From Ianthella basta (Eukaryota; Porifera; Demospongiae; Verongiida; Ianthellidae), in contig OZ025870.1 of NCBI GenBank assembly GCA_964019415.1, positions 6,019,415-6,083,414 on the forward strand: a DNA stretch of 64,000 nucleotides, written 5' to 3'. Under the pieces are notes generated by a model, which worked only from the letters and a program-made list of their open reading frames with translations, searched no databases and was not told where the DNA came from. The position numbers and the translations under genes are program-made. This document shows positions 1-46,068 of the stretch, in pieces; positions within the stretch are counted from its first letter, which is position 1; every line of letters begins with the position of its first letter.

Positions 1-226
1 CATGTAGCACCAACTACCACTATGACTTCATTTCACCATTCAGTTAACTACGATGCAGATAAATAACGTGTTTTGAGTTTTAAGAAATATCGGCCAGAAA
101 TACAGGCAATATCATATTTGTCCATACTGTAATAATAGTGAATTCTAAAAATATGCAGTTAGTTGAACTTAACTGTCTAATACATTCTATAAACTATGCT
201 GCATCCTGATGATGTGCTACTTGATT

Positions 227-1185
227 TCACTGAACCAAATACATAAATGTTACCATGCCACCACCAACTGTGGGAATGACCGCAGTGCAGTTTACTGAGC
301 TTTCAGTAAGATGAATGGTAACTACTTCAGAAATTGGCTCATCACCGGACCAATACTGGTTGAACACCTGTGCCTCCAGGGTAAACCAGTTGCTGACCCC
401 AAACACAATCACTTCATACCATTCGGGGTAGTTTGTATTGTGCTGGGTGCTGCTTGTCTTTTCCTGCGATAGTCCTGCAGCATTTGTTCCCCTGAAGAGA
501 ACAAAAGCATTTGTCTCACCGAAGGCACCGTTTTGCACAATTTTTCCATTGAGAAGTGGGATGATGAGGTTTCCTTTTTTTACTTCATCCTCTGCAGCCA
601 GTTCTTGAGCAATGTGTTGAGCTCGTGCTACATTGGGCATCTTTGCAGGCAGCTGTTCAGCTGCAGTTAGCACAGTTATTGCAGCAATAACCAGCAGTAG
701 AATTGGCATCCACAAACCTGGGACAATTGAGAACAGCATAAAGAATGAGAAGCTTCAATGCTAATGGCACACAGTTGTTACTGTACAAAGTTTTGGACTT
801 CGGAATAACACTACGATACTGTGTGTATGTATGCTATCAGAAATCAGTTGCTTTACGTCACGCAGCAGGTACTTAACCACAAGCAAAGGAAAGAGTACAG
901 GTCTTTAAAATCATGCAAGTTACCCGACCACTGACCTTTCACAGTTTTCATTTTGACACTTGTTTGAGCGAAGCTCACTTTGGGGCTCAATAACACTCTC
1001 TGACAGATTCAAACTCTCTGAACCAATTACAGGAGCAGCTTGTAACTGATGCAGCCTGACGTTTTATAGTCACTGGTACGACAAGTATAACGTTGTACTG
1101 CAGTATAAATGCGAAGGTGTAAAGGAGACAGGCCGTGCCACTTACTGCTGCCAAGAACAAGGAAGTGAAAACAGTTTGTTGCCAT
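227..1185 (-). CDS. Small secreted or membrane-anchored protein, possibly C2-like (two exons)
   Basis: The proposed exons on the minus strand are 1185..1146 and 717..227, giving about 176 residues. Exon 1 starts ATGGCAACA and ends at a strong donor (GTAAGT). The acceptor is the CCCAG just before 717, and both join in phase 1. A simpler single-exon reading from an ATG at 739 gives 170 residues. Near the N-terminus is a hydrophobic stretch (LWMPILLLVIAAITVL) that looks like a signal peptide or anchor. The rest alternates hydrophobic and polar residues, with segments such as AFVLFRGTN, NYPEWYEVIVFG and LEAQVFNQYWSGD. These resemble the beta-strand and NP.W.E pattern of C2 domains, but this is a weak family call. 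No homologue is recognised with certainty. The stop at 227..229 is clear; no polyadenylation signal was confirmed. Confidence 0.42.
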
Positions 1186-2000
1186 AGCAACTAGGGCACT
1201 GCAAGCTATAGCTAATGGAATTTATCTTAGCAGTGCACAACATGTAAGGATTGGAGGAAGAGAATGGTGTCTACGACCAAGGCTGAGTTCAGCAGCGCAT
1301 AATAAACTACCCCGTTTTGATGCAATCTTCTGGTACAGAAGAAGAATACATTTCTACACAGCTGCAGGCTTGCTATATATAAAGGTGCTTACCTCAACAT
1401 GTAAGTCTGAGGGATGAAGTGGGTCCATACTTGTATGCCACATGTCTGGCAATAATAAAATAGGTATATAACCTCCCTGCATTACATTATTTATATTATA
1501 TTATGTTAATTAGTGCAGTATATTGTTACTTGTACTATATGAATACAATTTCTTGAGTATGTTGAAAGTGTATATATACAGCTAAGGTATGTAAACAGTA
1601 AGACTGCCTAAACATCATGTGCAATATTGCTCACTACATGGGTAGCCTGGGTTATGCTTATTGTACATGTGTACCGTCCTATCCTATAAAGTGCAATTCA
1701 CATTGCTCTAATTCATGTCCACGCAAACTCAGCAATTTTCATTTGTTTTCTTTGTCGTGACTGAGTGAGCTTTGTTAATTTTACATCTGATGTAATGTAC
1801 TAGTGCCATGGCCAAATTTGTATTACATGTACATGGAAGTAAAACTGGTGAACACTCAATTGTGCATAGCAGATCTATTATACCAAACCCATCACTATGT
1901 TGAGAGTACAATATCAATCATACAATGCAGAATATCAGACTATAATATGGCATGAGTATAATAAAAATCTTCAATACTATTATTATGGCAGTCACATCTA
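1186..2000. other. AT-rich intergenic DNA
   Basis: No convincing open reading frame, RNA gene or transposon end was seen here. The sequence is AT-rich with short TA runs around 1490-1580. Confidence 0.5.
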
Positions 2001-2039
2001 GTATATGTATGGTATACATGAAGCATAAACGTTCTATTT

Positions 2040-4090
2040 TTGGAAGCTGTGGTATGTCACAAGTTTTGTGCGCCTGTCACAACCCTCCCTGCGCAGTGTG
2101 CCTGCCACGTCATGGCCTTGGACTAATGAGGTGAGGTTAGTGTCGATCAGTTAGCACATCATGTGACAAAGAGCATGTGACTGAGTGCATGTGACTATAT
2201 TTGCATTACCTAATTATTCTAATGTTCTAATTACCAGTAGGAAAGATATTTTGTATCTATTAGTGCAGTAGCAGAACTCAGCCGTGCTTGGCTGTCTCAT
2301 AGCGCAATCAATATATACAACAACCTATATACAATTAAAATTACAGTTGTCATACAAGTTGTTCAAGACTTTAGACAGTGGACTATCTGATCACCATAGT
2401 ACAAATACTGTATACTTCAATCCCCCTATATACCCATGGACACAGTACGACAGTTATACTGAGTAGCTAATTAATAATAAGCCTGCATGTGTAGCAAGAG
2501 TAGAATACTATTTACAATGAAAGTCACTTTAAAATGCACAGAATACATAAAAAATGGTTAACACGTATAGAGGTAAAGTGAATGAAGGAACTGAATATTA
2601 GTGTGTATAATGTTATAATGTACATATTATAAATTACATTGTACATGTGTACTCTTGTAGAATAAGTCAGTATACTATAAACCAGGCATTTAGCGATAGG
2701 AGGAGAATAATTGAAAGAAAAATGAATGATTATGATGCCAATGGTTTGCACAGACCTCACCATGTAGGCCTAGGCTGCTATAGACACAGTCTATTTAAGT
2801 GTCCCATTGCTTAATCCATCCTCTTCTACTAATGTAAGCTTTCCCTGAAATGAGGACGTCAAGACCCCTATAATCAGAACACTTTTTTGGTTTCGAATGG
2901 TGCCCCACTGTAAATAATACAGCCCATGACAACAGCCATTTGCTGTTTAAGTGAGATAATATGTGTTCAAACACAATCAAATCAATCATCTACAACTCTT
3001 CCTAACAGAAACAATGTTTTAGAGAGGTGGCTACCTTATACAAGCAGTGACCATCTTAGACAGGTTACACTGTGTGTTGTACAATACATGTGGCTGTATA
3101 GTGAGCCTTGCCACTAGTGCTTCTGGCCACATCCATAATGAATGATACATGGATGTACTGTATAAAAACCGGCTACATTATGATGCTCCCACTTGCATAA
3201 AATAATAGATCCATTATTATGCAATAACTATTATGATTACTAGAGCCACATTTGTATAATTATATATGCAGTATACACAGACAACAGTGTACTGTTGAGA
3301 CCAGTGTGCGTGGGTAGGAAGCCTAAGGTTAGCCTGTGGTGTACCACAAGCTCAATGCGCCTGTCACAACCCTCCCTGTGCAGTGTGCCTGCCACGTCAT
3401 GGCCTTGGACTAATGAGGTGAGGTTAGTGTTGATATCATGTGACAGAGTGCATGTGACTATATGTGGTCAAGGTGTTCCCATATTCCAAAATATTCTAAT
3501 TACCGATAGAAAAAGTTACTTAATCTTCATCGGTGCAATAGCAGAGCTCAATCATGCCTGCATGGCTGTCTCAGGTGCAGCAGTAACTCAGCACTATATA
3601 TAATGTATACATCATGTTTCTGTGGAGTTCACTTGGCATTCCTGTAGCTACATGGAACTAGCTAGCTAGCTAATCATACACATTTGGGTCTGTGCACATA
3701 AACATAAATAATGTACAAGGAGGTTAGGCCAAATGAACTCCACAGAAATGTGGTTCATCATATAGTGCTGAGTTACTGCCGGTTAAACTTGCTTTTTATG
3801 CTGGCCATTCCTAAATCACTTTAATTTCTGAGAGAAATTTTTCATTATAATAGTTACATTGTACATTAAATACATCCAGTGTATGGTATACACCTCATGA
3901 TCATTTATATATATATCAACTGTATTACCATGCTATTGTGTGCATATAAATTATACTATATACTGCACCATTTACAATGAAAATCACTTGAAGATGCACA
4001 GAATACAAAAAATGCATGGTGGCTAACTATTATATAGAGGCAAATGGAATGCAGGAATACGGAATAGTGATGTGTAATGCGGTGATGTCT
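2040..4090. repeat. Local direct duplication with a period of about 1.3-1.4 kb
   Basis: The block around 2047-2150 recurs at 3331-3435, sharing CTGCCACGTCATGGCCTTGG and the flanking GTGAGGTTAGTGT. A second block, 2500-2610, recurs at 3953-4080 (shared TTTACAATGAAA and GATGCACAGAATACA). The order is the same in both, so this is a diverged direct duplication. No coding content is seen. Confidence 0.6.
3578..3780. repeat. Imperfect foldback (hairpin) element, about 200 bp
   Basis: The left arm starts GCAGTAACTCAGCACTATA and includes TTTCTGTGGAGTTCACTTGG. The right arm holds the reverse complements, ending ATAGTGCTGAGTTACTGC. It is probably a short MITE; no target duplication was assigned. Confidence 0.5.
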
Positions 4091-4519
4091 AAACATTTCT
4101 TACCTCAATTGGGGTATGATAACTTCTAGTGTTCAACAAAAGGACGTGCATAGTTATAGCTAGGTATGCATGCTACATATACAGCCATGCAACCTTGTTG
4201 GTGAAATGTTGGGAATCATAAACACGCATGTGTTCATGTTTCATCTGCTATTTTGGTTGGCGGACAGGCTCATTGAAACAAGTCATACTGAACTACAAGT
4301 ATCATGTCTGTTCACAAGCAGCTTCTCATAATACAATCGCTCATTCATGCAGGTATGTACCGGGGTAGAGTATCATCGTATGTACAGACAATCAGTGTTG
4401 CTGTACATACACAATTGTATACATACGTACACTAATTACTCAAGCAAACATATTTCAGTACATGCACAATGGAGCTCCTTCTGACATCAAACCTATTTAT
4501 AGTGCCATAGGCCTATATG

Positions 4520-4708
4520 CGGTGGAACCTGTCTAAGATGGTCACTACGCGAGGCAGCCACCACTCTATGTAAAAAATAGCCAGCCTCCCTGGCTTCAAA
4601 TAGAATTAATGCATTAATGCAATCTATCACCCTAGAGCAGCCACTACTCTATAGAGATCAGTTAGAACTGGTCCATGTGTGGCTGTCTCATATAGACAAG
4701 TTTCACTG
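4520..4708. mobile_element. Degenerate TA-flanked MITE (AACCTGTCTAAG family)
   Basis: The ends GGTGGAACCTGTCTAAGATG and AGACAAGTTTCACTG are imperfect inverted repeats, with TA after the right end. The interior (GCCAGCCTCCCTGGCTTC, TCAGTTAGAACTGG) matches the better copy at 6305-6442. Confidence 0.5.
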
Positions 4709-5226
4709 TATACACTCCTAAGCCAATTAGTAATTTTAGCTCCAAAAAGTGACTCAGAGTCTTCTGGATGTATAACGCAACACATAATATATGCATAGCA
4801 TGTACTCTCTAATTTCAGCACCTTCTCTCAACTGCAGTGAATGCAGTTCAAATTCTGCACAGGGTATATAGAGTATATATTCCTTTCATGACTAGCTAAA
4901 TGCACTTTGTGTGTTACAGTTGTACAAGGGCTTCTCAGGGTTCATAGAATAGCAAGCATTGTATACTTTCACTTTCAACCATGGTGTGTTTATTATATTC
5001 ATTTCCTTCAATGGCAGTGTTATGACAGGTGGTGTATGTGTCATTACCTGCAGCAGAAATATTGGTGTTTCTAAGAATTCCAATTCACAGGTTGCTTTTC
5101 TTCACATTCACTTTTACAAGGAGTCCACTTCATAATTACATGGCAACTTGAGATTGACCTTTAATGTGCTTAGATTGCATTATGTTTTGCTTGTTTATCT
5201 TACTATAATGCACTGGATCTTGTACC

Positions 5227-5935
5227 ACATACACACAACATACACCACACACAACACACACACACTCACAAAACTCGCCCCACACACACAACATACACAC
5301 ACGCACACACATGCACGCACAAAGTGCATGCACCACACCAACACAACACAACACACACACACATGCAACACACACCACACACACATGCAACACACACCAC
5401 ACACACACACACCACACACACACATGCAACACACACACAAAACACACCACACACGCACCACACACACATACACACAAAGCACACGCACACACCACACACA
5501 CACACCACACACACACATGCAACACACACACAACACACCACACACGCACCTCACACACACGCACCACACACATACACACAAAGCACACGCACACACCACA
5601 CACGCACACACCACACACACATACCACACATGCACCACACACACACATGCAACACACACACAAAACACACCACACACGAACCACACACACACACAAAACA
5701 CACCACACAAATGCACCACACCACACACACACACACACCAAACACGCACACACCACACACAAAACACACCACACACGCACCACGCAAATACAAACACACC
5801 ACACACGCACACACCAAACACGCACACACCACACACACAAAACACACCACACATGCACCACGCAAACACACATGCAACTTACCATATCACCCATGCACCA
5901 CTGCCACTACACACACAAACACAGTATACGCACAC
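5227..5935. repeat. Long interrupted CA/CACACC repeat
   Basis: About 700 bases are almost purely A and C on the plus strand, with variant units (CACACC, CATGCA, CACACG, CACAAAACA) in higher-order order. Open frames on both strands here (Thr/His-rich on plus, Val/Cys-rich on minus) come from the repeat and are not genes. Confidence 0.9.
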
Positions 5936-6304
5936 AATGACATACGTAATAGAGTCACATCTTTATAGTATAATACAGCTGTAGTGGAACCTGTTAGTTG
6001 ATTCCGACCTTTCCAAGAAATGGTTAAACTGGTTCAAGGTACATCCTAATCAGTTTAGAATTACCTGGCAACACGAATACAATTACGTAAGAATACTTGC
6101 CTATATAAGTTGCAGCTTTGTTTATCCATCCATGTAACTGGTTTAGACTGGTTTAGAGTGTATAAATAGTGTCACCATATTTGGAAATCTCTGCGATTCT
6201 TGGAATTTGGAAACCAAGGTTGTTGACAGCTATGCATGCCATATTGATTGTTACAGAGTATTGCTACTTAGCGCACTAAGGGTTTGGACCGTTTTCTGTA
6301 TGTA

Positions 6305-6442
6305 CAGTAGAACCTGTCTAAGATGGCCACTGTGTTAGCCAGCCACCTCCCTAAAACAGCCAGCCTCCCTGGCTCTGTAGATCAGCCACCTTTCTAAAAA
6401 GGTCAGTTAGTCACATGTAAATGTCTTAGACAGGTTTCACTG
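6305..6442. mobile_element. 138-bp MITE with TA target duplication (pogo/Tc1-like ends)
   Basis: The left end is CAGTAGAACCTGTCTAAGAT and the right end CTTAGACAGGTTTCACTG, an inverted pair flanked by TA (6303-6304 and 6443-6444). Related fragments lie at 4520-4708, 18889-18999, 23513-23608 and around 37960-38860. TA duplications and CAG...CTG ends fit the Tc1/mariner/pogo superfamily. There is no coding capacity. Confidence 0.65.
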
Positions 6443-7180
6443 TACAAATATACACAGCATGCATTGGCACACATAGTATCTATGGAAGCTGCAAATACTG
6501 CTGGAGAGTTACATGTCCCCACCTTGTTGGGCTGAAAATTTGAATGAAGAATGTAACAGGAGAATGATGAAGACCTGCAAATGGGAAATTCTAGTTGCGC
6601 TTGTGTCAAACCTTACTGCAAATCTGCAACCTGTGTGCTTTCTTCTATATGAATTCATATGAATATGTGTGTCTGGGTAATCATATAATGACACTGAAAT
6701 CCACTGCTTTTGCAATTTGGTCGCTTTGGCTAGTTGGCGATTGAATTATGCATGACCATCTTAACTGTCACTGTTTATATTTAGTGTTCTGTTGTAGTTG
6801 ATCATGATTCTGTGCATGCCATCCTGTAGAACACTCTCAATACTCACTCTAAGATATAAACTTGTACTGTATGTATTGCATTGATTCTGTAGTGTGAAGA
6901 AGCATAGTTCTGCTGGTCAGTTGTTGGCTACATAGGCTGGTTTGACCTAGAGCATGGACTTGGTACAGTCAGCTACAACACTCACCTTCCGGGGGTTGGT
7001 GCTGATGTTCAATTACAACCGAGATTGCAACTGTGAACCACATAATGCCATCTAATATTAAGCGCTTCTACATAGAATTCTCTGACCGTGTTCTTGAATC
7101 ACAGGTACCCGAATTTAATTATTTCCGTGCCGACATCCTACTCTTGTGCACATCCATAACGACATTCATTGCATCACGAA

Positions 7181-7218
7181 TGACGTTACATTATTCATTG
7201 ATCAGATTTCTATAAAAG
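7181..7218 (+). promoter_or_regulatory. Core promoter of M17 copy 1: CRE-like site and TATA box
   Basis: TATAAAAG at 7211-7218 lies 47 bases before the ATG at 7265, which fits a start site near 7240 and a short leader. TGACGTTA, a CRE/ATF-like half-palindrome, is at 7181-7188. Both are kept in the promoter of copy 2 and in the inverted copy at 25327-25610. The factor assignment is inference. Confidence 0.55.
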
Positions 7219-7264
7219 CACCGAGCGCTTGTTGTCGCCCTCCTTCCGCGTGGTGCTGGGGAAC

Positions 7265-21562
<14,298 letters not shown>

Positions 21563-23500
21563 CTCAAACAACCAGATTAATTGGTAGATAGCATTTTGCT
21601 GATTTGCTGAATTTTGCACTCTAGAGTAGTATCTAGCCAGGTTTGCATTAGGTTGTTTGCTTACTTGCATAGTCTAAGGAACTTGCTTTGCTTCTAGCTT
21701 TATTCTTACCTCCGTGAATTATGACCTTGTAGCAAGAGAATTTGAATGTTGGCTGGATGCAGGTAGCAGTATGCAGTACTTGACATGGAGTTAATCATTA
21801 GTGGAATCACAGAGTGCCTACGTAAGAAAGAGTCCAATGAATGAGACTGACTCCAAATTGTATGGTTTGGTGAATGATCAATAGTGATCTAATTGTAATT
21901 ATAGTAATTAAAGTGTTACAGTATCTTGGCTAGCAAATTGACTGAACTGTTCTTCCTAGTGACGTGTATGTCCGCATCATTAGCAGTGAAATCGCTGGGT
22001 AAGGTAGAATGCTGACATCATTCATACATGAACAATGCAGCACATCACCGTGCCATAAGCACACAAATGTGCAGCCACTGCTCACTTGCATGTACAGTAC
22101 TATTGTGTGCTTAAGACAATTGCAGTATGCAGTAATAAGTATTATGTCAATGGAGCTGGGATATATAATTGCATGTGAACACTACACTTACTAAAAGGAT
22201 TAAAGAGCTACAGCTATGTATGTAGAGCATCTTAGCCTGTGGACCAAAGACTGCATGCATGATGTGCAGTGATCACATGTGCAAGTCATGAATCAATGGT
22301 GTGATTGAGCAATATTTCTGTAACTTCTCTAAAGATAACACAATATTAATTGGCAATCCTTTATTCTTCACCACACAGTGCAAGTTGCAATATATCACGA
22401 AACATGTTCTCTGCTCCATGTTAACAGGTCACCTGGTGATTAGTGAAAGTAAATGGTATAATATGAATGCAGTAAGAACCTTCATGCAGGTTCTTTCATT
22501 TGCTAAGTATATTTGTCATGTAATGTAACAGGCGTTGAGGCAGAACAGCTGGCTATATAGTAGATACAGCCAACTAAAGATCATGGCTGATAAACTATTA
22601 GGTCAGTGTATGAATATAAGCTATGAATGGGCTGCATTACATTAACACATCGAATTTTCTATTTCAACACTAATCTGTTCAGTGGTTGCTATATAATTCC
22701 ATTTTAGAACATACTTCTCAAATATTCAGTAGCTATAATAAGTACCCAATTTGGTGTCTACTGGCGGTCTAACAATGTTATTCAATGGAAATGATTATAT
22801 AATTGAATAGTACAATTGCAAGTCATACAATTGTGTAGTGGCATTCATGACAACGAGAAACACACATAATACTAAGAGGTGCGCTGTTCTTTTGAGATGC
22901 ATGACAAATCATGTACTATAGTGGCATTGTTAGCCTTTAGCTATAATATATGAAGCACAACAGAACTTCAATCACTGAGATTCTCTATAAATTTGTTGAA
23001 GCATTTTTACAGCATATATAAGATTGTCAAACTAGCAACCTATTACCTAAAACCTAAATTATAACATCTAGTCATGCATGATAATGAGTGTTACCTCTGA
23101 CCATGCATTCAGGCAACAATAGCAAACAAAATGTCAAGGTCAAAAACAGAGATAGAGGTAAGAAGCGTAGCTGTGGGATTCTGCTATCATGCAGTGTCAG
23201 TTGCAACGTTAACGTGCTCAGCTGCTGCTGCTGTTGGTTCACTCCTTCTTTACAAGTACAGTGTGTGTGCCCATTCACTTGTAGGCTGACACGCCAATTG
23301 ATTTCCCTGCTGATTTCGATGAGCACCAGTTCTGGCTTTTGCCAAGTGCACAGTCTGTTTGTTGGAAGCTGTAAAATGCTGTGTGGAACAGGCAGAGAGG
23401 AGCCCTTGCTAGCCGAACAGTAAGTCTGGGCAGGGAGGAGGAAATGGCCATTGTGGAAGGGAGGAGGAGTTGTGAACACTGTTAAAAAGTGAAGTGATGA
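21563..23500. other. Intergenic DNA between the two M17 units
   Basis: The 3' flank of M17 copy 1 aligns with that of copy 2 to about 21910. Segments near 22090-22140 (TTGTGTGCTTAAGACAATTG) and 22370-22420 (GTGCAAGTTGCAATATA) match DNA next to the CtlX-like units at 53121-53155 and 54460-54500. No gene, and no clear AATAAA close to the stop, was seen. Confidence 0.5.
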
Positions 23501-24110
23501 TCATACCCAAAACTGAGCCAGCCTTCCTGGCTCTGTAGAGCAGCCACCTTTCTAAAAAAGGTCAGTTAGTCACATGTATATGCAATGTCTTGGACAGGTT
23601 TCACTGTACATATGTCAGCATGCATTGGCACACATAGCATCTGTGGAAGCTGCAAATACTGCTGGAGAGTTACATGTCCCCACCTTGTTGGGCTGAAAAT
23701 TTGAATGACAAATATAACAGGAGAATGATGAAGACCTGCAAATGGGAAATTCTAGTTGTGCGTGTGTCAAACCTTACTGCAAATCTGCAAACCTGTTGAA
23801 CATGTGTGCTTTCTTTTATATGAATTCATATCAATATGTGTGTCTAGGTAAACATATTATGACACTGAAATCCACTGCTTTTGCAATTTGGTCGCTTTGG
23901 CTAGTTGTCGATTGAAATATACAATTGAGGTTGCAACAGTGAACCTCATGCATGATGCCGTCCAATTTTAAGCGCTTCTACCTAGAATTCTATGATCGTA
24001 TACCTGAATCACAGGTACCCGAATTTAATTATTTCCGTTTTGTGCAGGCATCCTACTGTCATGCATTACGATACACTTGACATCCATAACAACATTCATT
24101 GCATCACGAA

Positions 24111-24148
24111 TGACGTTACATTATTCATTGATCGGATTTCTATAAAAG
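24111..24148 (+). promoter_or_regulatory. Core promoter of M17 copy 2
   Basis: TGACGTTA at 24111-24118 and TATAAAAG at 24141-24148, 47 bases before the ATG at 24195, as in copy 1. Similarity upstream of about 23925 to the copy 1 promoter is lost, so more distal control may differ. Confidence 0.55.
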
Positions 24149-24194
24149 CACCGAACGCTTGTCGTCGCCCTCCTTCAGCGTGCTACTGGGGAAC

Positions 24195-43284
<19,090 letters not shown>

Positions 43285-43636
43285 CTCAAACTACCAGATT
43301 AATTGGTAGATAGCATTTTGCTGATTGAGTATCTAGCTAGGTTTACATTAGGTTGTTTGCTTACTTGCATAGTCTAAGGAACTTGCTTTGCTTATACCTA
43401 TAGTAAGCTTTGTGTGCGTTTGCTTTCTAGCTTCATTTCTTCCCTCCGTGAATTATGACCTTGTAGCAAGAGAAATTTGAATGTTGGCTGGATACAGGTA
43501 GCAGTATGCAGTGCTTGACATGAAGTTAATCATTGGTGGAATCACAGAGTGCCTACATGAGGAAGAATCCAATGAATGGAACTGACTCTAAATTGTATGG
43601 TTTGGTGAATGATCAATAGTGATCTAATTGTAATTA

Positions 43637-44359
43637 CAGTGAATCCTCGGTTATCCGAACCCCTTTGGTCAAATGCCACAAACATTTTGTTCAGATAAGT
43701 GAAAAGTTCGGATAAGTGAAATTACAAACAACTACAACATTTGTACAAAACTGTACAAATACACATGCATGCGTTCATACATACATTTACTTTTGTAGCA
43801 ACTCTAGTAAGATTCTCTGCTTTAGGGACTCTCCTCGTTTACGGACTGCGAGGGCATGGAGTTCTCTCAAGGTGCATGTGTTGTATTGACTTACTTCAGG
43901 CTGGTATCGCTTTTGGCGCAAAAACTACGAAACAGAAGGCCACCACACTCTCAGGGATTATAACATGAGGCTCCAGAAGTGTCCTCCTCGGGTTGAAATC
44001 GCCCGTATTGCAGTTCCTGAAGAGATATCTTTCAATTCTGGTTTTTCGTTCGCCGCTGACGGCCATTATTGATTATCGCTGATTGACTTCCGGTTATCGG
44101 GCGGTTTGCATTCGCTGTCGTCCAACGATCGAGTTTAACTCGGCTGTCGTTATAGCAGCTACCCTCCGTTCCTAACAGCACAGATTCTTTAAATCAGCCT
44201 GGGACTGACTCCCTGTTGTGCGACTCGCCGAAGCAGAAGCCCGCTGAAGCAGGCGCCCTGCTAGTAATTGCATAATCCACACATCACGTGCAAGGTAATT
44301 TGTGATCCGGATAATCGAGGATCCGGATAATCGAGGTTCGGATAACTGAGGATTCACTG
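43637..44359. mobile_element. 723-bp pogo/Tigger-like TIR element with TA duplication
   Basis: The left end is CAGTGAATCCTCGGTTATCC and the right end, read inward, CAGTGAATCCTCAGTTATCC, flanked by TA (43635-43636, 44360-44361). Copy 1 has no insertion at the matching place (near 21900). Motifs such as GTTCGGATAA repeat near both ends. An interspersed repeat shared with 38405-38794 is nested at about 43910-44270. CAGT...CCTCGG.TATCCGAA is typical of pogo/Tigger ends. Confidence 0.75.
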
Positions 44360-45688
44360 TATAGTAGTTAACTATAGTGCAGACACTCAACACTCAACAC
44401 GTACCCTCAACTATAATGCAGACATAGCTGGTACAGGGAATACTTGATCAGCTTGGTTTGCAAGAGTAAGGTACATAATCAGTTGATTTTAGCCTCCAAA
44501 TGTCTAAGGGACTTGGGGACAAAGAACGAGTAATGTATTATTAGTATTGTGTGTAAATTAGTAATTATGTGTCAATTACATGAAGATAATCAACTACGAT
44601 TACAATTACTTCAGCAAAAAGTCCTCAAATTACAATTGTTACTGAGAAAGGTGCTACCAATTGCCATTACTGCTGCACTGATGTGTGCATGTGCAACTGC
44701 AGCAGATCCTATATCACACACATACACACACAGTGGTCAAATACGCAGACTACACCAATCAAAGCATTTTAAACTGAAGATTGTGTGTCAATGACCACGA
44801 TAAAGAGCCAAAGTTCCTCCTGTTCATGTATGTCTAGCTACATGCGCGGCTGACCATGGACCTGTGTATACTGCTGGGGTTAGTGTTGTGTATATACACA
44901 TGTGGGCTCATCAAAGCGCAAATCATGTGTAATAATTAATACTTTACATCCATGCAAACATTCAGGCATAATATAATGTAATGTGCTTACCTGTCCCAAT
45001 TTAGACCGACTGCATTGTTATTTCACTGGCTTCTCACATTGCTGGCTAAATGATTACATAACCCTGGCTCAGTACAAAGCCTTTTGAAAATATACAATCT
45101 TTCGAGATTTACATGTAGCTGCACACCTCTGCATATGTTCTTTTTTCTCACAATTAATGTGCATTACTTGTACTGGCCATGGTGTATAGTTGTTCTGTTG
45201 CTTGTACCAATACACTCAATCTACTTAAGCTTAATATGCAAGTTATTGATAGCATTGCTGCATGAAGGGATATTGCTACATGCAGTGGTTCCAGTCATGT
45301 TCATTCACTAGCCTGAGTGGCAGCTAATGTCATGTGATCTCTTCCATACATAGTACTGCATCTTTCAAATGCTCGAAGTTAACACATTGGAGAGAAGTGA
45401 AAAATGTGAAGTTGCAAACGGGAGTGGCAACATTTTCAGCACACATCTTTAGATGCACTCATATCTCAAAGTTGTGCACTTGCATGGCATCCTTTTTCTC
45501 CATGCATGAATGCCACTGAAATGTCGATTCTTTATTCTTCACCACCCACCATCACCACACAGTGCAAGGTGCAATATAATTATCATGAAACATGTTCTCT
45601 GAAGTGAGGGCTTCTCAGCTGGCTCAGGCATCAGAAAGGGTTGGTTCTCTAATACCAGCTTCACAACAGGGTTGAAAACCTTGCCGAT

Positions 45689-45718
45689 GTTTCGACCAGA
45701 TGCTCTGGTCTTCTTCAG
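45689..45718 (-). ncRNA. Hammerhead-like ribozyme core in the Penelope-like element
   Basis: Read on the minus strand: CTGAAGA, then a stem-loop GACCAG-AGCAT-CTGGTC, then GAAAC. This is the conserved CUGANGA - stem II - GAAA arrangement of hammerhead ribozymes, which are known in the terminal repeats of Penelope-like elements. I could not fit stems I and III with confidence. The right end of the element stops within stem II of the second copy. Confidence 0.45.
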
Positions 45719-46068
45719 GGCGAAGATAGGCTAGCGCGAGCACGGATCATATTTATAGCCTAGCATCTCATCATGCGCTGTCACCGGAAGCCACATCAAG
45801 GGGTGTCACCGGAAGTTGCGGGATTGCCTTCCTCAAGGCGGCCATCCAACATCCAGGCAGCTCCAGCCCACCATCCCTGTTGAGGGAGGGGTGGTTCAGC
45901 CTGATGTGGATTGCCTCCTTGAGCATCAGTTCCTTGGAGGTCCTGGCTTGGTCGATCACTGTTGTCTCCTCCCATTTGATTGGATGGTGGTTCTCCCACG
46001 CATGTTCTGCAAGGGCTGACTTCTCCAGTGTCCCCTTCTGACAGGCGACAGAGGACTACGACAGGAAG

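Noticed and set aside
5136-5984. Long open frames encoding Thr/His-rich or Val/Cys-rich proteins
   Set aside because: They are translations of the CA repeat in every frame. The same holds for frames at 13344-13707, 17633-17990, 29213-29639, 30825-31446, 35564-35806, 52233-53172, 59946-60391 and 61562-61816.
23072-23479. Overlapping frames of 111 and 135 codons on both strands
   Set aside because: No domain, no splice context and low-complexity composition; it lies just left of the start of duplication unit 2.
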